A model generated the notes under the pieces. It did not search any database. It saw only the letters and a list, made by a program, of their open reading frames with translations, and was not told where the DNA came from. Below are positions 28,801 through 42,211 of a stretch of DNA of 64,000 nucleotides, in pieces. The translations under genes were made by a program, and so were the position numbers. How positions within the stretch are numbered: position 1 is the stretch's first letter; each line of letters opens with the position of its first letter. The DNA comes from Diploscapter coronatus (lineage: Eukaryota; Nematoda; Chromadorea; Rhabditida; Rhabditidae), in NCBI GenBank assembly GCA_964036155.1, contig OZ038423.1, positions 17,375,249 through 17,439,248 of the forward strand, in the 5' to 3' direction.

Positions 28801-31800
28801 CTTCGTTCATTTCTTCCACAATTTTATAGCGCAATTTGACCCAACCCTAACTCGGAAAATACAATCATGAACTTCACTACCATTTAACCATTTCTGATCT
28901 TAAATTACCCCTTTCAGCTGTGGCGTTCTGTATTTTCCGAGTACATTCGGATATTCCTGGATGACGAAATCTCCCGTTTGCATACTCACAGGGAGTGGTG
29001 GCAGATCTGCTGCGACAAATTCGACATTTCGCCAGCTTTTCATGCAAGTTTATAGTACATTTAATAGTACTTTGAAAATCACTGTAAACCTCACTCATGT
29101 TCAGTTTAGAAAAAATTTCGGCCGATATAGAATCATGGTTAGGCAATATAGACAATTTTCCATTTAAAACGTGCTATTGTTTATTCTGATCATTTTTGAG
29201 CGAAAATTTCTTTTCCCGCCCGTCATGCTCCTATATCGGTAAAAATCCGTCTTCAAATGAATGAAATTTCCAATGTGCAGAGTGTTGTGCTTTCAGTTTC
29301 CGATGACGACATTCGAGTCGGACCTGCTGCTGCAATTGACCTCTGTTCTCAGTCAGCTCATCATCGAATCCTGCACTTTCCCATCTCAAAATGCTAATGG
29401 AAGACGTAAATTTGTGATTTTTAAAAACTCGATGATATTCTATTTCAGAGGAGATTCGGAATGCATTTGCAATCAAAACAGTATCGTTTGAAGAAGAAAC
29501 ATCTCTGTCACCGGAAGCGATTTTCACTCCAGCGAGGTTAGTGGATATTCATTCATTTCATTCGCCATCAAATTAGTAACGCTAATTACTTTTACTGGAT
29601 TCAAATTTTTCGTTTATCTAAATTTAATTTGAAATGACTTTCTATTTTGGAATTCTCCCTTTCTGAGACAAAACCTGTTCATATGTAATTTTCATTGATC
29701 AATTTCATGATGCTGACACTCGATTCTCGTGCATCGGCTATTTTCTTGTCGCATCCCTTCCGCAACATTTTCTTCCCCACTTCTCAGCTCCCACAAACAG
29801 TAAGTCTGCTTTTCGCTAGGAATTCACTTGCACTCCTTGCATTCCATTTCCAGATTCCTCCCCGTCCGTGGATAGATGCAGGAGTGGGCGGGCCGTGGTT
29901 CTCCAAGACATTCGACATAATCAGGAATCTGTACGACTTCAGAGAGCTCAGCAGCATCGGGGAGATGAGAGCGAGGATGCAGAGTCCGTAAGTCTTTGGA
30001 CTATATATATTTTTATCAGACGTGGGCAGTCGTTCAGCCAGAACGAAAAAATATAGGGAGGAGGCACGCAAATAAAATTTTTCCCGCTGAAGGTTGATAC
30101 ATAGAGGGTACGCAACAAAAGTTTGGCAGAATCTTTTGGCTTAAGGGGTTCCACACGAAAGATTTAGCATAAGCTCTTCTTAGGTCTGGATTTTTATTCC
30201 TTATCGATTTCACTTTCTTCTTTAAAAATTGTTCAAACTTTTCAAAACTCCTTCGGTGTTTTTTATTTCAATTTTGATGTTGATTCAGACAACAAGCCCG
30301 TCCAGTCTTCGACGCTTTGAATCAACTCGGCTCGACTCCTTGGAGAATCAACAAGGATTTGTTAGAAGTTCTCAAACAGGTATTCTTAAGAGCAATTCAA
30401 TGATTTATCGCCATCGCTGGAAAAGTCATTTGATCACAGATCAGTATTCTGCTTTTAAAGTTTCCTTCAACTAAATAAAATATCTTATGAAGACTGTTAG
30501 CGATTTGTCTGTTTTATCTACTTACCTTCTATTCTCTGAGAATAGTTCTAAATGCAATGTTCAGGTATTTTCGATGTCCTACAATGCCAAGCACGAGTCT
30601 CTGCTGCGTCCGCTGGCAGTTCCGATGCACGCTGTCACTGTCGATGTACCTCAATTCCAGGTCAGTTTATCTATCTTCGACTTTCTCCTTCATTCACAAC
30701 AAATTTCAGGACCATTTCCCCGGAAAGACTCGTTTTCAAGTGGTGAAAGAAAGCCATCCAGAATACGTCGATTATTCGAGGAAAACTGCACAGTCCATCA
30801 AGAGGAGGTTAGACTTTTATCTATTATCTTTGATTTTTTATCCTACAAAATCTGCTTATACTTACGATAGTTGTATCGTTAGTAGAAAAAGTAAAATTTA
30901 TCGTAGAAATATTGGTAAGGTGAAAAAAAGTTATGAAACTTGTTCAAAACTGGGCAGAAAAAGTATTCATCATTTACAATTTAAGGAACGAATACAATTC
31001 CTTGTGGTGCTGGATGCTGTACCGAGTGGTCCTTGCTGAGCGCTACAAGGACTGCGTGCTCTTCTTCCCCCACAACATGGACTTTCGCGGTCGAGTCTAT
31101 CCAATCTCTCCCTACCTTAGTCACATGGGTGATGATGTCAGCCGGTCTCTACTCAAATTCGCTAAAGGTAAACTACTTTGTGAAGAATGTCATTAGCTAT
31201 GAAAAAATATCTTTATTATCGAGAATGCCTATTAAATTTGACGACGTCCTAAATAAGAGTGGAACAGAATTGACCAACGTATTTAGATAGGAATTTAATT
31301 TCATCCTTTGAAAGTATTTGCCCTTGCTCCGTAAACTATCACCGATGAAGATGAAAATTAGACAAGATTTCTCCAATTTTTCAGGTCGACCACTTGGAAG
31401 GGATGGAATGCGCTGGCTGAAACTGCACTGCATAAATCTGACAGGAAAGTTGAAAAGAGCGAGCATTGCGGAGAGGGAGCAGGAAGCGGAAAGACTCATG
31501 CCGCTCATCATCGACAGTGCAGAGAAACCGCTGGAAGGAAAGAGGGTAGGGCATCGGGATGAATGAATGATAGATAGAGCAAGTGATTTGAGTGGTGGAT
31601 GGAATCGGAAGAGCCCTGGCAGACATTGGCAATTTGCTTTGAGATCCGAGATGCACTCAAACACCCAAATACCGAAGAGTTTTTGAGGTAAGTCCGATTG
31701 AGTTCTATATCTGAATCCATGAAACTCGCGGAAATTCCGGAAACTATAGGAATCTCCTCTCTTTTCCAAGTGAATGGGGTTCCTATAGGAAGTTTCCGAG

Positions 31801-33856
31801 ACTTTCGTGGATCCTGGCACTGATGTTCTAATAAAAATTTAACATTCTCTTTCAACTTTTCAAAATTTCAAAGTTGAGCATCCCATCTAATGCAGAAAAA
31901 TATCATTTTTGTATCCTATGAGTTGAAACACAACGCTGGGGAACATTTTAGCTTTTCATAACCTAAAAATAAAAATAATTAAATCGACATTGTTCAGCAC
32001 TCTGCCAATTCATCAAGACGGAAGCTGCAATGGACTGCAGCATTACGCAGCGATGGGCAGAGATCGGGAGGGAGGCGAACAGGTAGTTTTGCTGAAGAAA
32101 AAGAATGGCAGAAGATATGACTGTTTAGGTGAATCTGGTGCCGTGCGAAAGACCCAATGACGTGTATTCCGATGTGGCTGCTCGAGTCGAGTTGAAGAGA
32201 ATCGAGGATGAAAAGACGGAGGAAGGAAAGGATGCTGAGATTGCGAGGGAATTGAGGAAGGCTATGTCTGAAGCTGTGCCGAGAAAGGTTAATATCCGAC
32301 AAAATAGTTACCCTTTAAAAAGGATGGCGTCTGCTTCTAACTATCCAAATACATCTTTTCCCTCTGTAGAATGATTTTAGGTGATCAAGCAGACAGTGAT
32401 GACGACAGTGTACGGAGTGACGATGTACGGAGCTGTGCTGCAAATCAAGAGACAACTAAAGGCACTCGACATCGACAATGAACACGTAGAGATAGTCGAT
32501 TGCTCTGATGAATGTTGGTAATTTCAGACTGGACTGTTCGCGACCTATTTGGCAAAGAAGACATTCGCGAGTTTGAACGATGTCTTCACGAGTTCTATGT
32601 GAGTTTGGTTGAATTTTTGATTTTTTAGCGATCACTAAATCCTTTGATCGGGATATTTTGAGTCGATTTTTAGTTTCGAAGTTGAAAACCAGCTTTACAA
32701 TTTTAGGCATCTCTGTGAATCTGATTCATATTATCTGAAAACTGATCATGATGCCATATGGATTTTTTTTGGAACTTGATCAAATTCTATTCATTCTGGC
32801 GACTTTCAGGCAGCTAAAGGATTGGTTCCGTTCGTGTGCCAGAGGCATATCCTCTCTGTGGCGTCCAGTTGAATGGGTCACTCCCCTGGGTCTGCCGGTT
32901 CTGCAGCCCTATGTCAAGGCTCTGCACACTCAGGGACATCTCGTTCACAAGCCCGTCGGCTCTAAACAAGTAAACGTCAGCTTATTTATTCGTATAACTC
33001 GTTCAATTTGTCAGGTCGATGCGTTCCCCCCGAACTTCGTCCATTCACTCGACTCCACCCACATGATGCTCACCTCTCTGCATTGCTCGAGACGGTATAC
33101 TTTTAAATAGCTAGCTAGGCAATACGTCTTTGAAAAATCGGAATTAAAAAAGCGAAACTTAGGTTTTGAGGTTCTTCAAATCAAAACTCACAAATCTCTT
33201 TGCAATCGTCATTTCTCAGTATTCTTTTGAAACTGCTCTTTTTGCTTTCAGCGGCATAACGTATGCATCAGTGCACGACTGTTTCTGGACGCACGCCTGC
33301 ACAGTCGCTGATATGAATGAGATCTGTCGAGAACAGTTCATTGCTCTCCACTCTCTTCCTCTGGTCGAAAAGTAAGCTATTTTAAATTTTGGTATTGAGC
33401 CATTTATCTATCAATCGATCAATTGCTTATTCAAAATTATTTAATTTTTTTGCACCTAAATTTTGAATCATAACTTTTTGAAAGGATACTTCGCAGTCAA
33501 CTTTTATATCATGGATGAAGTGAAGTTTTGAAAGTTCATAACAGTAGAATATTATTTTTAATTCGAAAGAATGCCAGATTTGCGCTCTCTATCTTATAGT
33601 AAATTTTTCGATAAAAATAACTTCATTTCTTATGTTTTCCCTCTATTTTAGGTGTGCAGAGGATTTCAAGCACAAATATTTGACACCCGAAATGACGAAG
33701 ATCTTATCGCCGGAAATGCTCACCAAGATGCAAAATCTGTTCACAGTTCAGGTAATATTTTGCAACTTACAATTTTTCGATTTTGAAAATTTTTAGGTGA
33801 AACCAGGCAAACTTGACTTGGACGAAATCCGGAATTCTGTTTACTTTTTCAGTTGA
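25879..33856 (+). CDS. rpom-1: Mitochondrial DNA-directed RNA polymerase (POLRMT/RPOM-1)
   Basis: Single-subunit T7-like polymerase that transcribes mitochondrial DNA. It starts at 25879 with an Arg-rich, acid-free presequence ([20 protein letters not shown]), a good mitochondrial import signal. Main exons: 25879-25933, 26182-26329, 26669-26750, 26879-26975, 27063-27226, 27331-27471, 27812-27898, 27942-28031, 28075-28174, 28447-28637, 28918-29047, about 29283-29405, 29449-29540, 29788-29799, 29854-29987, 30289-30379, 30565-30660, 30710-30807, 30986-31167, 31385-31545, 31593-31687, 31998-32082, 32129-32287, 32381-32485, 32528-32598, 32810-32969, 33015-33094, 33252-33371, 33652-33751, 33797-33856. 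Catalytic motifs: [11 protein letters not shown]; motif [19 protein letters not shown] (Asp); motif [13 protein letters not shown] (Lys, Tyr); motif [11 protein letters not shown] (Asp). The C-terminus SVYFFS is typical. The intron after 26750 is GC-AG. Exon edges between 29048 and 29853 are uncertain. Confidence 0.95.
28306..28333. repeat. Possible solo terminal repeat of a Tc1/mariner-like MITE
   Basis: GGTGCCCAAACACTTTTGTC resembles the termini of the 35006-35217 element. No partner arm is seen in the intron. Confidence 0.3.
31714..31812. repeat. Palindromic element in an rpom-1 intron
   Basis: ATCCATGAAACTCGCGGAAA and the following CTATAGGAATC are mirrored by TTCCTATAGGAAGTTTCC and CTTTCGTGGAT. 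The end TTCGTGGATC, followed by a GCACTGA sequence, resembles the 8736-8845 element, suggesting one family. Confidence 0.7.
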
Positions 33857-34616
33857 AACCAACTAGAACTGATTGTTAGGATAGGAACTAGGAAAATTGT
33901 TATGCTCATGAAGTTGTTATTAATCGCTTTCTGATGGTTATAAAATATTTCGAAAGGGAGCAAATTCTAGATCGAATTGAATTATTCTTGTAAAAATTGA
34001 CTGTGAGCCTGCTATTTGTTCTATTCGAGTTTAGCGACTCTTTCAACGTAACCTTGTCGTGCTGTGGATCAACAAACTGCTGCCTTTCTGCCAGAATTCA
34101 ACACAAAGTCAGCAGTCTTTCCGTCTTCCTGTCTGTTTGCAAATAGAACCGTTTCTGTTCTATTCCCCTTCTGCTCTTTCTCTGCTAGTCACACTTCTTC
34201 CTGTTTATTTCACTTATTTTCCACCTCCCTAAACCCAAACTTCATCTGCTCATGACGACGGCCTGATTGGATTGCTCATTGACAAGCAGCAACAACCAAT
34301 TATTTCTCCTACAGACTGTCCAAATGAGTGAGTAATCAATTTATTTGAGTTACTTGAGCAGTATGAAGAGCTTTTTCCAAAACGAGAAAATATTACGAAA
34401 GCGGCAACTTTTGATATCATTTTCGCCTTTTATACAATTCATATATATATATATATATTTTTCCCACATCGTTTACAAAAAAAATCAATAAGCTTTGGTT
34501 ACAATTTTCAGAATTGAAAATGAAACATTATTTGATGGAAAACGATTGACTGCTTGATTGATTGCAGAATTTGGATTTGACTGATCTGGAAGAACTCATT
34601 CGAATTGGAATATGCG
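33857..34616. other. Spacer between rpom-1 and the methyltransferase gene
   Basis: 760 bases with a short (TA)n run near 34440-34457 and a GCAG acceptor at about 34567 that could be a trans-splice site for the next gene. No coding exon is seen. Confidence 0.5.
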
Positions 34617-37600
34617 ATGCGAATCCACAAGGGGAATGACATTATCGCTCGTGCGTGGCTGGCGATGCAGCGCAGTGGAGTCGGCCGAATGGGCTTTTCG
34701 GGCAGGAGGAAACTCAAGTGGATTTTCATCGTTGTAGCTGTGAGTTGGACACGCAAGACACATGAGCATGCTCTAGGGCCTATCGTGGGTCAAGTATCGT
34801 GTTGATAGAGCAGATCACTGTTTATGAAAAGAATAGCTCTTAATGGGCGGAAGAAATTTTCAACCAACTGTTTGAAAGTCAGGCTAGAAACACTTTCTGT
34901 GAAGTATCTTAAGTCATCTAAGCTTGTCTGAACATCATTGCATCTATGAATCCACAACGTCTCATTATCCTACTCTCTGTGCGATTTTGGATTTGGAATT
35001 TAGAGTAACAGACAAAAGCATCCGGCCACCCATGCAAATTCGGGTACCTGGGTTTTGACATTTGTGCTGATCCAACCCTATTTTAGCTAGGTAATCTTTC
35101 AGTGTTTAATAACATCTTTGTCGGCGCAACATCTGCAATCCGATTGGATCATCACAAATGCCGAAGCCAAACACTCAATGTTTCATAGGTGTCCAGATAC
35201 TTTTGTCCGCTGTTGTATTTGAAAACCTTCGATGAAACAACTTTAAAATCTTTCCAAGGTCTAATAAAAGTTAGGCTTGAGTTTGATGTGTCAAAATACG
35301 TTTACGTTGAATTATTGGACTAATTTGTGCAGTTACCCTCTTTGGTTGCAGATCTTCTTCCTGTGCCGCTCATTCTTCGTCATCACCCGCCGTATTCTGT
35401 ATGGCGAACTTCTTACGGAGAAAGAATTCTTCAGTCGACTTTCGAATGAAATGAAGTCCTTCGAAGTTCGGTAAGACAATGGAATAGCCCTTGAAAAATT
35501 GCTAAAATTTTCAGTGATGAGTACTGCTACAATCACAGTGGAGAAAAGAACTGCTACAAAGTGACTGATGTTCAGATCGGCACCAGAAATGGGCATGTTT
35601 CTAGATTTGATTGATCAAAGAAGCTAGAAAATATAAATGGGATGTTTCCATGTTAGATATTGAAACTCGTGATTTACTTGATGATAAGATAACTTGAAAA
35701 GTACAAGCTATATGAACAAAATATCATAATTGTGATTCAGCTTAATCTTTTCATATTCAATTTTCAGACGTCCAGACATCGGTCGAATGATACTGATGGA
35801 GCACTTGGATGGAGCCGTTCTCTCGTCTGCCATCCTCAAACCTCCTAATGGTATTTATCGTCTTTTATCGATTCATTTCTACATTTGATATTTATTGTGG
35901 TCATAGGTTTGGACACAATAACTCTTTGAGTGAAACTCTCGGCTTTACCTTGAAGCAGATAAGATTAAGCTCGTTATACAATTTTGACTTGATATCTTCT
36001 GAAATTTTGTCAGATTCCAGTCAATGTGTAGTTCAAGACTATCCGATAAATAATCGGTTTAAAATGTCGTGTTCATGTCCAGGCATTTAGCTGCCATTAC
36101 TTTTTTCAGAATTCTTCACCTCAAGCCTGAACACTACGAGCTGGGACATCGATTTTACCGTATTCTACACCAATTCCTACATCAAGTACTTCTTCGGTAA
36201 CCATTTCTATTTCAGTCTTGTTGTACTTATTCCATCCATCCATTCATCCATGCATTCAGATTTAATGTTCTACACCCAATCAGTGCCTGCGTCCACCTCT
36301 GCCTCTTTCAATGCTCTGTCTCTTGGGATGGGCGGCGGTACAATTAACACTATCATTTCCAAAAACTTTCCTAATGTAAGACATTTCTTAAAGTAATTAA
36401 AGTCTGATATAACTTTTGGGCAATTTACATGAAACTAGTGAGTTGCAGCTAAGAATTCAATAATTTCAATTTCCATTCATAAGTAGTTGAGTAATATGAA
36501 TATGTGCAACGTTTGCTCCAATTTGAAATTTTATTATTGTTGGTGGAAAAATGATTTTGATTGCAGTCAAATATGACGGTGGTCGAAATCTCCAACCTGG
36601 TCTATGGAATGGCCAAGAAGTGGTTCGGACTGGATGAGAACGACAGGCATCACGTTATCATCGAAGACGGACTCAAATTCGTACAGGAGGCCTCCAAAAG
36701 ACGTATGGTTTGCCGATTCATTTTTGAAAAATGAGGATATTCTGATTTTGAAGTTTTTGCAAGTTATACAATTGCCTCAGGAGATTGCATGCAAAATTTC
36801 ATTTTTACTTATCGTTTATTTCTTGTCTGGAGGTGTGCCAATAAGTGGAACATTTCCCGCTATACTAGATCCTTTGATATTTTCAAACCGTTAAAATGTG
36901 TCAAGAGCTCGATTCAACGAAACCATTTTCAGATGACCAATACGACGTTATCTTTCTGGATGCGTGCAGAGAGTCGAAAGAAGAGGAAACGCAGTGTCCC
37001 ATTGCTGAGTTCCACCGACCAGACATTCTTCAGTACATGCATGATATTCTCAAACCAACTGGTAAGTCCATTCAACCGTTTAAATTGACCATATTATTTT
37101 TTTTTACAAAATATGACCCAAGGAAGCTTACAATCCCGCATTTTTCCAATTGATTTTCTCAGTATTTTATTGTGCTATTAGCTAATGTCACTTTTTCACT
37201 ACTTTCACCTCCACCCCTTTTCTTTTTTATCCGAATTTAACGAAACTATTGAGACTTACGAGACTTATCGAGGTTCAAAATCAACCGTTTGCATAATTTC
37301 AGGCGGAATATTCGTGAATTTGGTGATAATCGATGAGAGAATTGGCAAGCAGGAAGAAGAGAGGCGAATGGCGATGGTGAAGCACAAATTCGACCAGGTC
37401 TTTCCGTACTGCAACAGTCACATTGTTGGAAGCGATTTGAATGTGGTTAGTTCGTATATTTTTGAAAACAGAAAGTTTACTATCACAATTACTTTTCAAA
37501 CAACTCGAAAATTTTTATTTGTGATCTTTCTTCATATATTCTGATTCTAGTAAAATGCTTCTATTTCCTAAATCATTGCAAAATTCAAATAAATGATCTA

Positions 37601-38034
37601 TATACATTTGATTTTTCAATGATTTTCTGAATTTAAAAAATAGGGTCCTTCTCTTGCCTGCATTTTCGGACACGAATAGCAATGTAGAATTTTTTAGTTG
37701 AGAATACACATTTTAAAACGTCAATAATTGTTTGGATAACTCAATAATTTTTGCGATTCAAAAATAGTAAGATTTTTCAACGACATGGCATGAAATAATG
37801 AGATTTAGAAACTTGAATAGATATAAAGGTACATAGATTGTCTAGAGAAGAATTTGCTATGATATTTCAAACTACTGTTATCTCAAGGTCATATTTTTTC
37901 CGGGTTTTCATAATTGACACCCATATTTTAAATTTCAGGTGTTGGCCTGTAGAAAGCAACCGTTCGTCTCGACCCCTCAGAAAGTTATCGACTTCGTGGA
38001 GTCGATTGTTTCGCACACGGACAGTTTCATCTGA
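34617..38034 (+). CDS. Membrane-anchored SAM-dependent methyltransferase-like protein (spermidine synthase/METTL13-like fold)
   Basis: Ten exons close in frame: 34617-34739, 35352-35470, 35515-35592, 35768-35850, 36110-36196, 36260-36375, 36567-36702, 36933-37061, 37303-37445, 37939-38034 (TGA); 369 residues. The N-terminal basic tail is followed by a hydrophobic segment, residues about 35-55 (WIFIVVAIFFLCRSFFVI), a likely signal anchor. The C-terminal half has a Rossmann methyltransferase core: motif I ALSLGMGGGTINTI (GxGGG), an acidic end of strand 2 (VVEISNLVYGMA), then IIEDGLKFVQEA and DVIFLDACRE, and GIFVNLVIIDE. This order matches spermidine-synthase-like and METTL13-like proteins; worms have several with an N-terminal membrane anchor. 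The substrate is unknown. The intron after 35592 must use a GC donor to keep frame. An ATG at 34612 overlaps the start out of frame. Confidence 0.85.
35006..35217. mobile_element. Tc1/mariner-like MITE, about 210 bp
   Basis: Left end TAACAGACAAAAGCATCCGG, right end (reverse complement) TACAACAGCGGACAAAAGTA. Arms of about 27 bp are imperfectly inverted and flanked by TA. There is no ORF. It lies in the first intron of the methyltransferase gene. Confidence 0.75.
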
Positions 38035-39117
38035 ATTCAATTCGAATTCGAGTTGAAGAGCGACTTTTTCCATCTTTTCGGGTTTAAATCAAATCTTTCG
38101 GTTATCTCATTTCGGATGCAGTACGTGTAGAGTAGCAATAAATCCATAATAGTTAGTCATTCCAAGAGGAAGTAAATTTCTTCGCAACTCAATGAATGGT
38201 AAATAACCTTTCACAATCCTGTGATAGCAATACTTTTAAAGAAATTTGATGACAATTCAGTAACAATCATGCCGCCTCTCACATAGTCCGAATCAAATCA
38301 AAGCTTATTAGGTACACTGGGTTATTTGCTTGCATCAGCGGGAGAGATTGATAATTCTCATTTCTCTAATAATGCTTCTCTTCTTTTCCTCCATTCGTTA
38401 TCTTTTCTTTATTTATGGTGAGTTTTTTACTCTCTTATCACGAAATGTGCAAGTTTCAACTCACATTTCCTCGGCCATCAAAACCTTTAATTTTTTCATG
38501 ATCACTAGAAGTAGGTTTTATTTCGATATTTATTTCATGATTATGTTCTCTTTGGAAAAAGTTGGCCTCTTGAACGTTTGACCAGTTTTCCGATCAGCTA
38601 GATTTTCAAAATCGAAGAGCTTTCCCTCCTTACCTACATTTTTGCTTAAAAATCTTTAAACTTTCTAAATAACAACTGACCAAACTCTTCAAGAATTCGA
38701 AAATTTAGGAATTGTAAATTTAGCTAAATCACTTTTGACAAAGTTTTTTAGATTGCAGATGAAGGGGCAATCGTTTTACGACCAGAGATAAAATCAATGA
38801 TTACTTTTTTCTTTCCAGTTCAGTAATCGATGCTGACAATTCTTGCCTCTCCTCTCCTTTTTCCCTCCCCATTCTCTGAACTGAACTGTCTGTCACGCTC
38901 TTCATAATCTTTTTTTACCCAATATGAATCTTCAAATCTGATGAAATTTTAAATATTTCCGCCTCGATTTTTCATTGTTTATTTGCCTTTAGGTTATCGT
39001 ATTCTAATGCATTTTTATCACCACTAAACGTGGTGAATTATTTCCGGACATCATTGCGCAAATAATACGTCATTCTTATACATTTATAGGCTCATTCGGT
39101 ATTGATTAGTTTCAGAA
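38035..39117. other. Spacer between the methyltransferase and nuclear receptor genes
   Basis: About 1.1 kb, AT-rich, same-strand neighbours. TTTCAG at 39110-39115 sits two bases before the nuclear receptor ATG and is a strong candidate spliced-leader acceptor. No coding exon is seen. Confidence 0.5.
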
Positions 39118-42100
39118 ATGCCAATGAAATGTTCAATTTGCGGGTTGGCAGGTGACGGTGCACATTTCGGTTCGTAATATTAATTAGTTTAGTTTACAAT
39201 ATCTGAAGGTATAAACAACAATTATTATTTGGAAATATAATATGCTTGTAAACACAATATCTTATTCTGAAACATGACTATTTTAACTATTTAGCTATTC
39301 TTATATTTTTATCAATCAACATTTTACAATATATTTATTCGAAAAGTTGACTACTTTGCTATTTCTAGATAACTAGAAATAGAGACATTTCCTAAGATTT
39401 AATTCAGATCATTCATTTCTCCCAATAACTTGTCTTTTGCCTTCTAACAGACTTATTATGCCATCTAGAGTCGAATTTAGCACGAATGATGGTAGCTGAA
39501 ACATAAATTACAGGAGCAGAGGCATGCCGCGCGTGTGCTGCCTTCTTCCGAAGATCAGTAGCCCTGAAGAAACAATATGTCTGCAGGAATAATGGAAAAT
39601 GTGTCATTGAAAGTTCGGTGCGATGCATGTGCAGAAGTTGTAGATTTAGCAAATGTCTGGCTCAAGGAATGAAGCGAAGTGGTGCGTCGGAAAATGCCAT
39701 TAGTTATTTGAAATTAAGCAATTACTATATGACGAGATGACAAGACCTATAGTTAGAGATAGGGGAAGGAAGGAAAGTAGGGAGAAAAGTATGGGAAAAG
39801 ATAGGCATCGTCAAATAGCAGTTGTCTGAAATTGCATGTCATCATTAAATAAACTATCTAAATTCTGGTATCATAATTGCAATTACAGCTGTTCAACGAC
39901 ATCGAGAAGCACTTGGCAAAAGAGACGAGCAGGGCGATTCAAAGGAAGGACTGCAATCGATGAGTGAAGTTGGCAGTCCTTCCTGTTTGGACGACGATGG
40001 AATGCCGACTTTGGCTCAGCTCAATTTGGGATATTTGCATATGAATGAAATCAGAAATGTCATACATGCTAAGGATAAAAATAAAATGTTCGGGGTAAGT
40101 CTTATGAATGGAGTCGCTCAAAACAAAAATTTAAAAATGTCGACATGGAAGTTCTTATTTCTGTTGGTATAAATAGCCAATCAGTTTTACAAAGTTCGCA
40201 AAAAGTCTGGGTCGGTTTAAAAGTTCATTTTAGATTCATAGTGATTATAATTTTTGAAAAACTTAAATATCATTTTCTCTTCTAGCAATATTTGGTCTAT
40301 TTTCATAATTTGATTCTAATTGGGCATAAATTTTCGATTTTAACAGCTTCTATTTGAAAGTAGAAGACGGCCAGACTTTTTGCTCAACCTGTATTTATTT
40401 AGTGAAAAATATTACATTCACAATGATAATGACTAGTATAAGAATGACGCCATCTAAAGATATCTTATTTGAGAGCAAATCCCCTCGTGCGGTTGCATAC
40501 AAGGAAGCTAATGCTGTTCACACGCGGGAAGTCAGTCTAGTAGCCGATTGGGTTCTGTCCAGCCATCCTCATTTCGAAAAGCTCGACTCTGATCAGAAGA
40601 AAGTCCTGTTCAAGAACTTCTTCTTGCCTTTTGTGATGTTGGAAACAGGCTATTATTGTGTGCTGCACGACAGAACTGACATAATCTACCTGCCTTCTGG
40701 CGACTACATCGACACGGCTCATCCGGAGAGCTTCTATCACGACGAGGAGGGCAAGCAGAAAATGAGCACCGAGGATGCTGTCAAGTATGCTCATTAGGAA
40801 AGGAAAACATGTTTTTTATCTTCAGACTATTTGCACCATCATTTGAAATCTATCGTCGAAATATTTTGGATCCTATGCGAAGGGATCGAGTCGATGTCTA
40901 CGAATTCTACACGATGTGTTCTCTGGTCCTATGGGATCATGGTAATACGTTTAAAATGACCAAATGATAGTGAAAGTGATTAGCTGAAGGATATTTTAAT
41001 TTTCTTTTTTAATTCTAAATTAGGTTTCGATGTAGATTTCAGGCGGTTTTTATTGAATCTTCGGTTTTCAAAATTTTCACTTTCTTAACAGCTCTCGTGG
41101 ATTACTTGGAGAAGTTTACCAAGGAAATTTTGCAAGTTGATAATCTGGGGTTGAGAATAGTTTTGACAACTGGATTGGATTGAGAAAGTAATTCGTCAAA
41201 GACCGAAAAATCAGCTTTGCGAAAAGCATATACCCCTAAATACATCATGTCGTTATTTTTGAGAGCAATATCAGTTGGTTCTCGTTTGAATTATCTGGAG
41301 CTCAAATATAAGCAGTTACTTTGAAAACTTGTTTTCGAACCAAACTGCATTTCTTCAAGGCAGATCTTGCTGGCGGTTACCGAGCATCCCGGGGTTCGGG
41401 CAGCAAGATTCATCATGTCAAAGTTTTCTCGAATGTAATGCAGCACTTGTTTCGCAGTTTGATAATTTGGGGTCGACCATAACACCTCACTAATTCTAAG
41501 AAGAGAATCAATAAGTAATTTGTCAAAATCAAAAAAGAAATCACTGGGTCTCCCCTAAATTGTTCACAATAATCCCGTTAATTTGAACTCCATAAATTCG
41601 AATCCAAAAATTAGAAGATATCCTGTCGCCATGACCGAAAAATATAATGATATTGATTGTGGAAAGTCGTTACCATTACGAAATATCTTGTCTTTCTCTG
41701 TATAAAAGTAATTCATTCAAAGTAAGTAAGAAAATAGAACGACATTTTTTGATAACGAATCTCACGATAGTTCTTAGTTATTCAAAATACCCGCTGTATG
41801 CAGTAAGTGTTATAGAAAAAATACGCGCTTATTTTCTAAAATAGCATTTTTATACTTCGGAAAGTCTAAAGCACTTAATAGTGGTTTTGATTGTCAAATT
41901 TCAGGTTTGGAAGGTCAATCTCCTGAAAGCGAAGAAGTTTCACGAAGTGCGAGAGAACTCATAATCAAGGAGCTCATTTTCTACTACAAGCACGTCAAGA
42001 AACTGAATAATTTCGCTGCTCGAATTGCATCGTTGCTTATTCTGCTGCCCTCTCTTCTGGTCTGCTCCTATCATTATTTTGATGGTTTTAGATACATATA

Positions 42101-42211
42101 TCACTTCAGCGAGCTGTACGACGTTTCCAAGAAGATGTTGAAATTTCTCACGTCTTCAGTGTATATTCGGTTGACGATCAATTTTATCAGATGGTAAATG
42201 GAAAGTTCTGA
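39118..42211 (+). CDS. Nuclear hormone receptor (supplementary nematode NHR family)
   Basis: Ligand-regulated transcription factor. Eight exons: 39118-39169, 39514-39681, 39889-40094, 40347-40435, 40476-40784, 40826-40941, 41905-42059, 42110-42211; 398 residues, all phases match. The start MPMKCSICG opens directly into the DNA-binding domain: first zinc finger KCSICGLAGDGAHFGAEAC, P-box CRACAAFFRR, second finger QYVCRNNGKCVIESS...CRSCRFSKCLAQGM. The CRACAAFFRR P-box is the type seen in the expanded nematode NHR group. A Gly/Ser/Asp hinge is followed by a ligand-binding domain with VAYKEANAVHTREVSLVADW, KNFFLPFVMLETGYY, ARIASLLILLPSLLRAVRRF and ISHVFSVYSVDDQFYQM. The intron 40436-40475 is only 40 nt and was placed from frame. 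The TGA at 42209 is the first stop after FYQM; an extra last exon spliced from the GTAAAT at 42194 is possible. The specific worm orthologue is not assigned. Confidence 0.9.
41130..41570. repeat. Diverged direct repeats and an ORF fragment in the NHR intron
   Basis: Units near 41135-41265 and 41455-41570 share GTTGATAATCTGGGGT-like, GAGAA...AAGTAATTCGTCAAA-like and CCCCTAAAT segments in the same order. Between them, minus 41291-41485 encodes 64 residues (QVLHYIRENFDMMNLAARTP, SVTASKICLEEMQ) of unknown nature, perhaps a remnant of a mobile element. Confidence 0.4.

Noticed and set aside
31197..31820. 207-residue minus-strand ORF
   Set aside because: Antisense to rpom-1 exons with catalytic motifs; its own translation resembles nothing.
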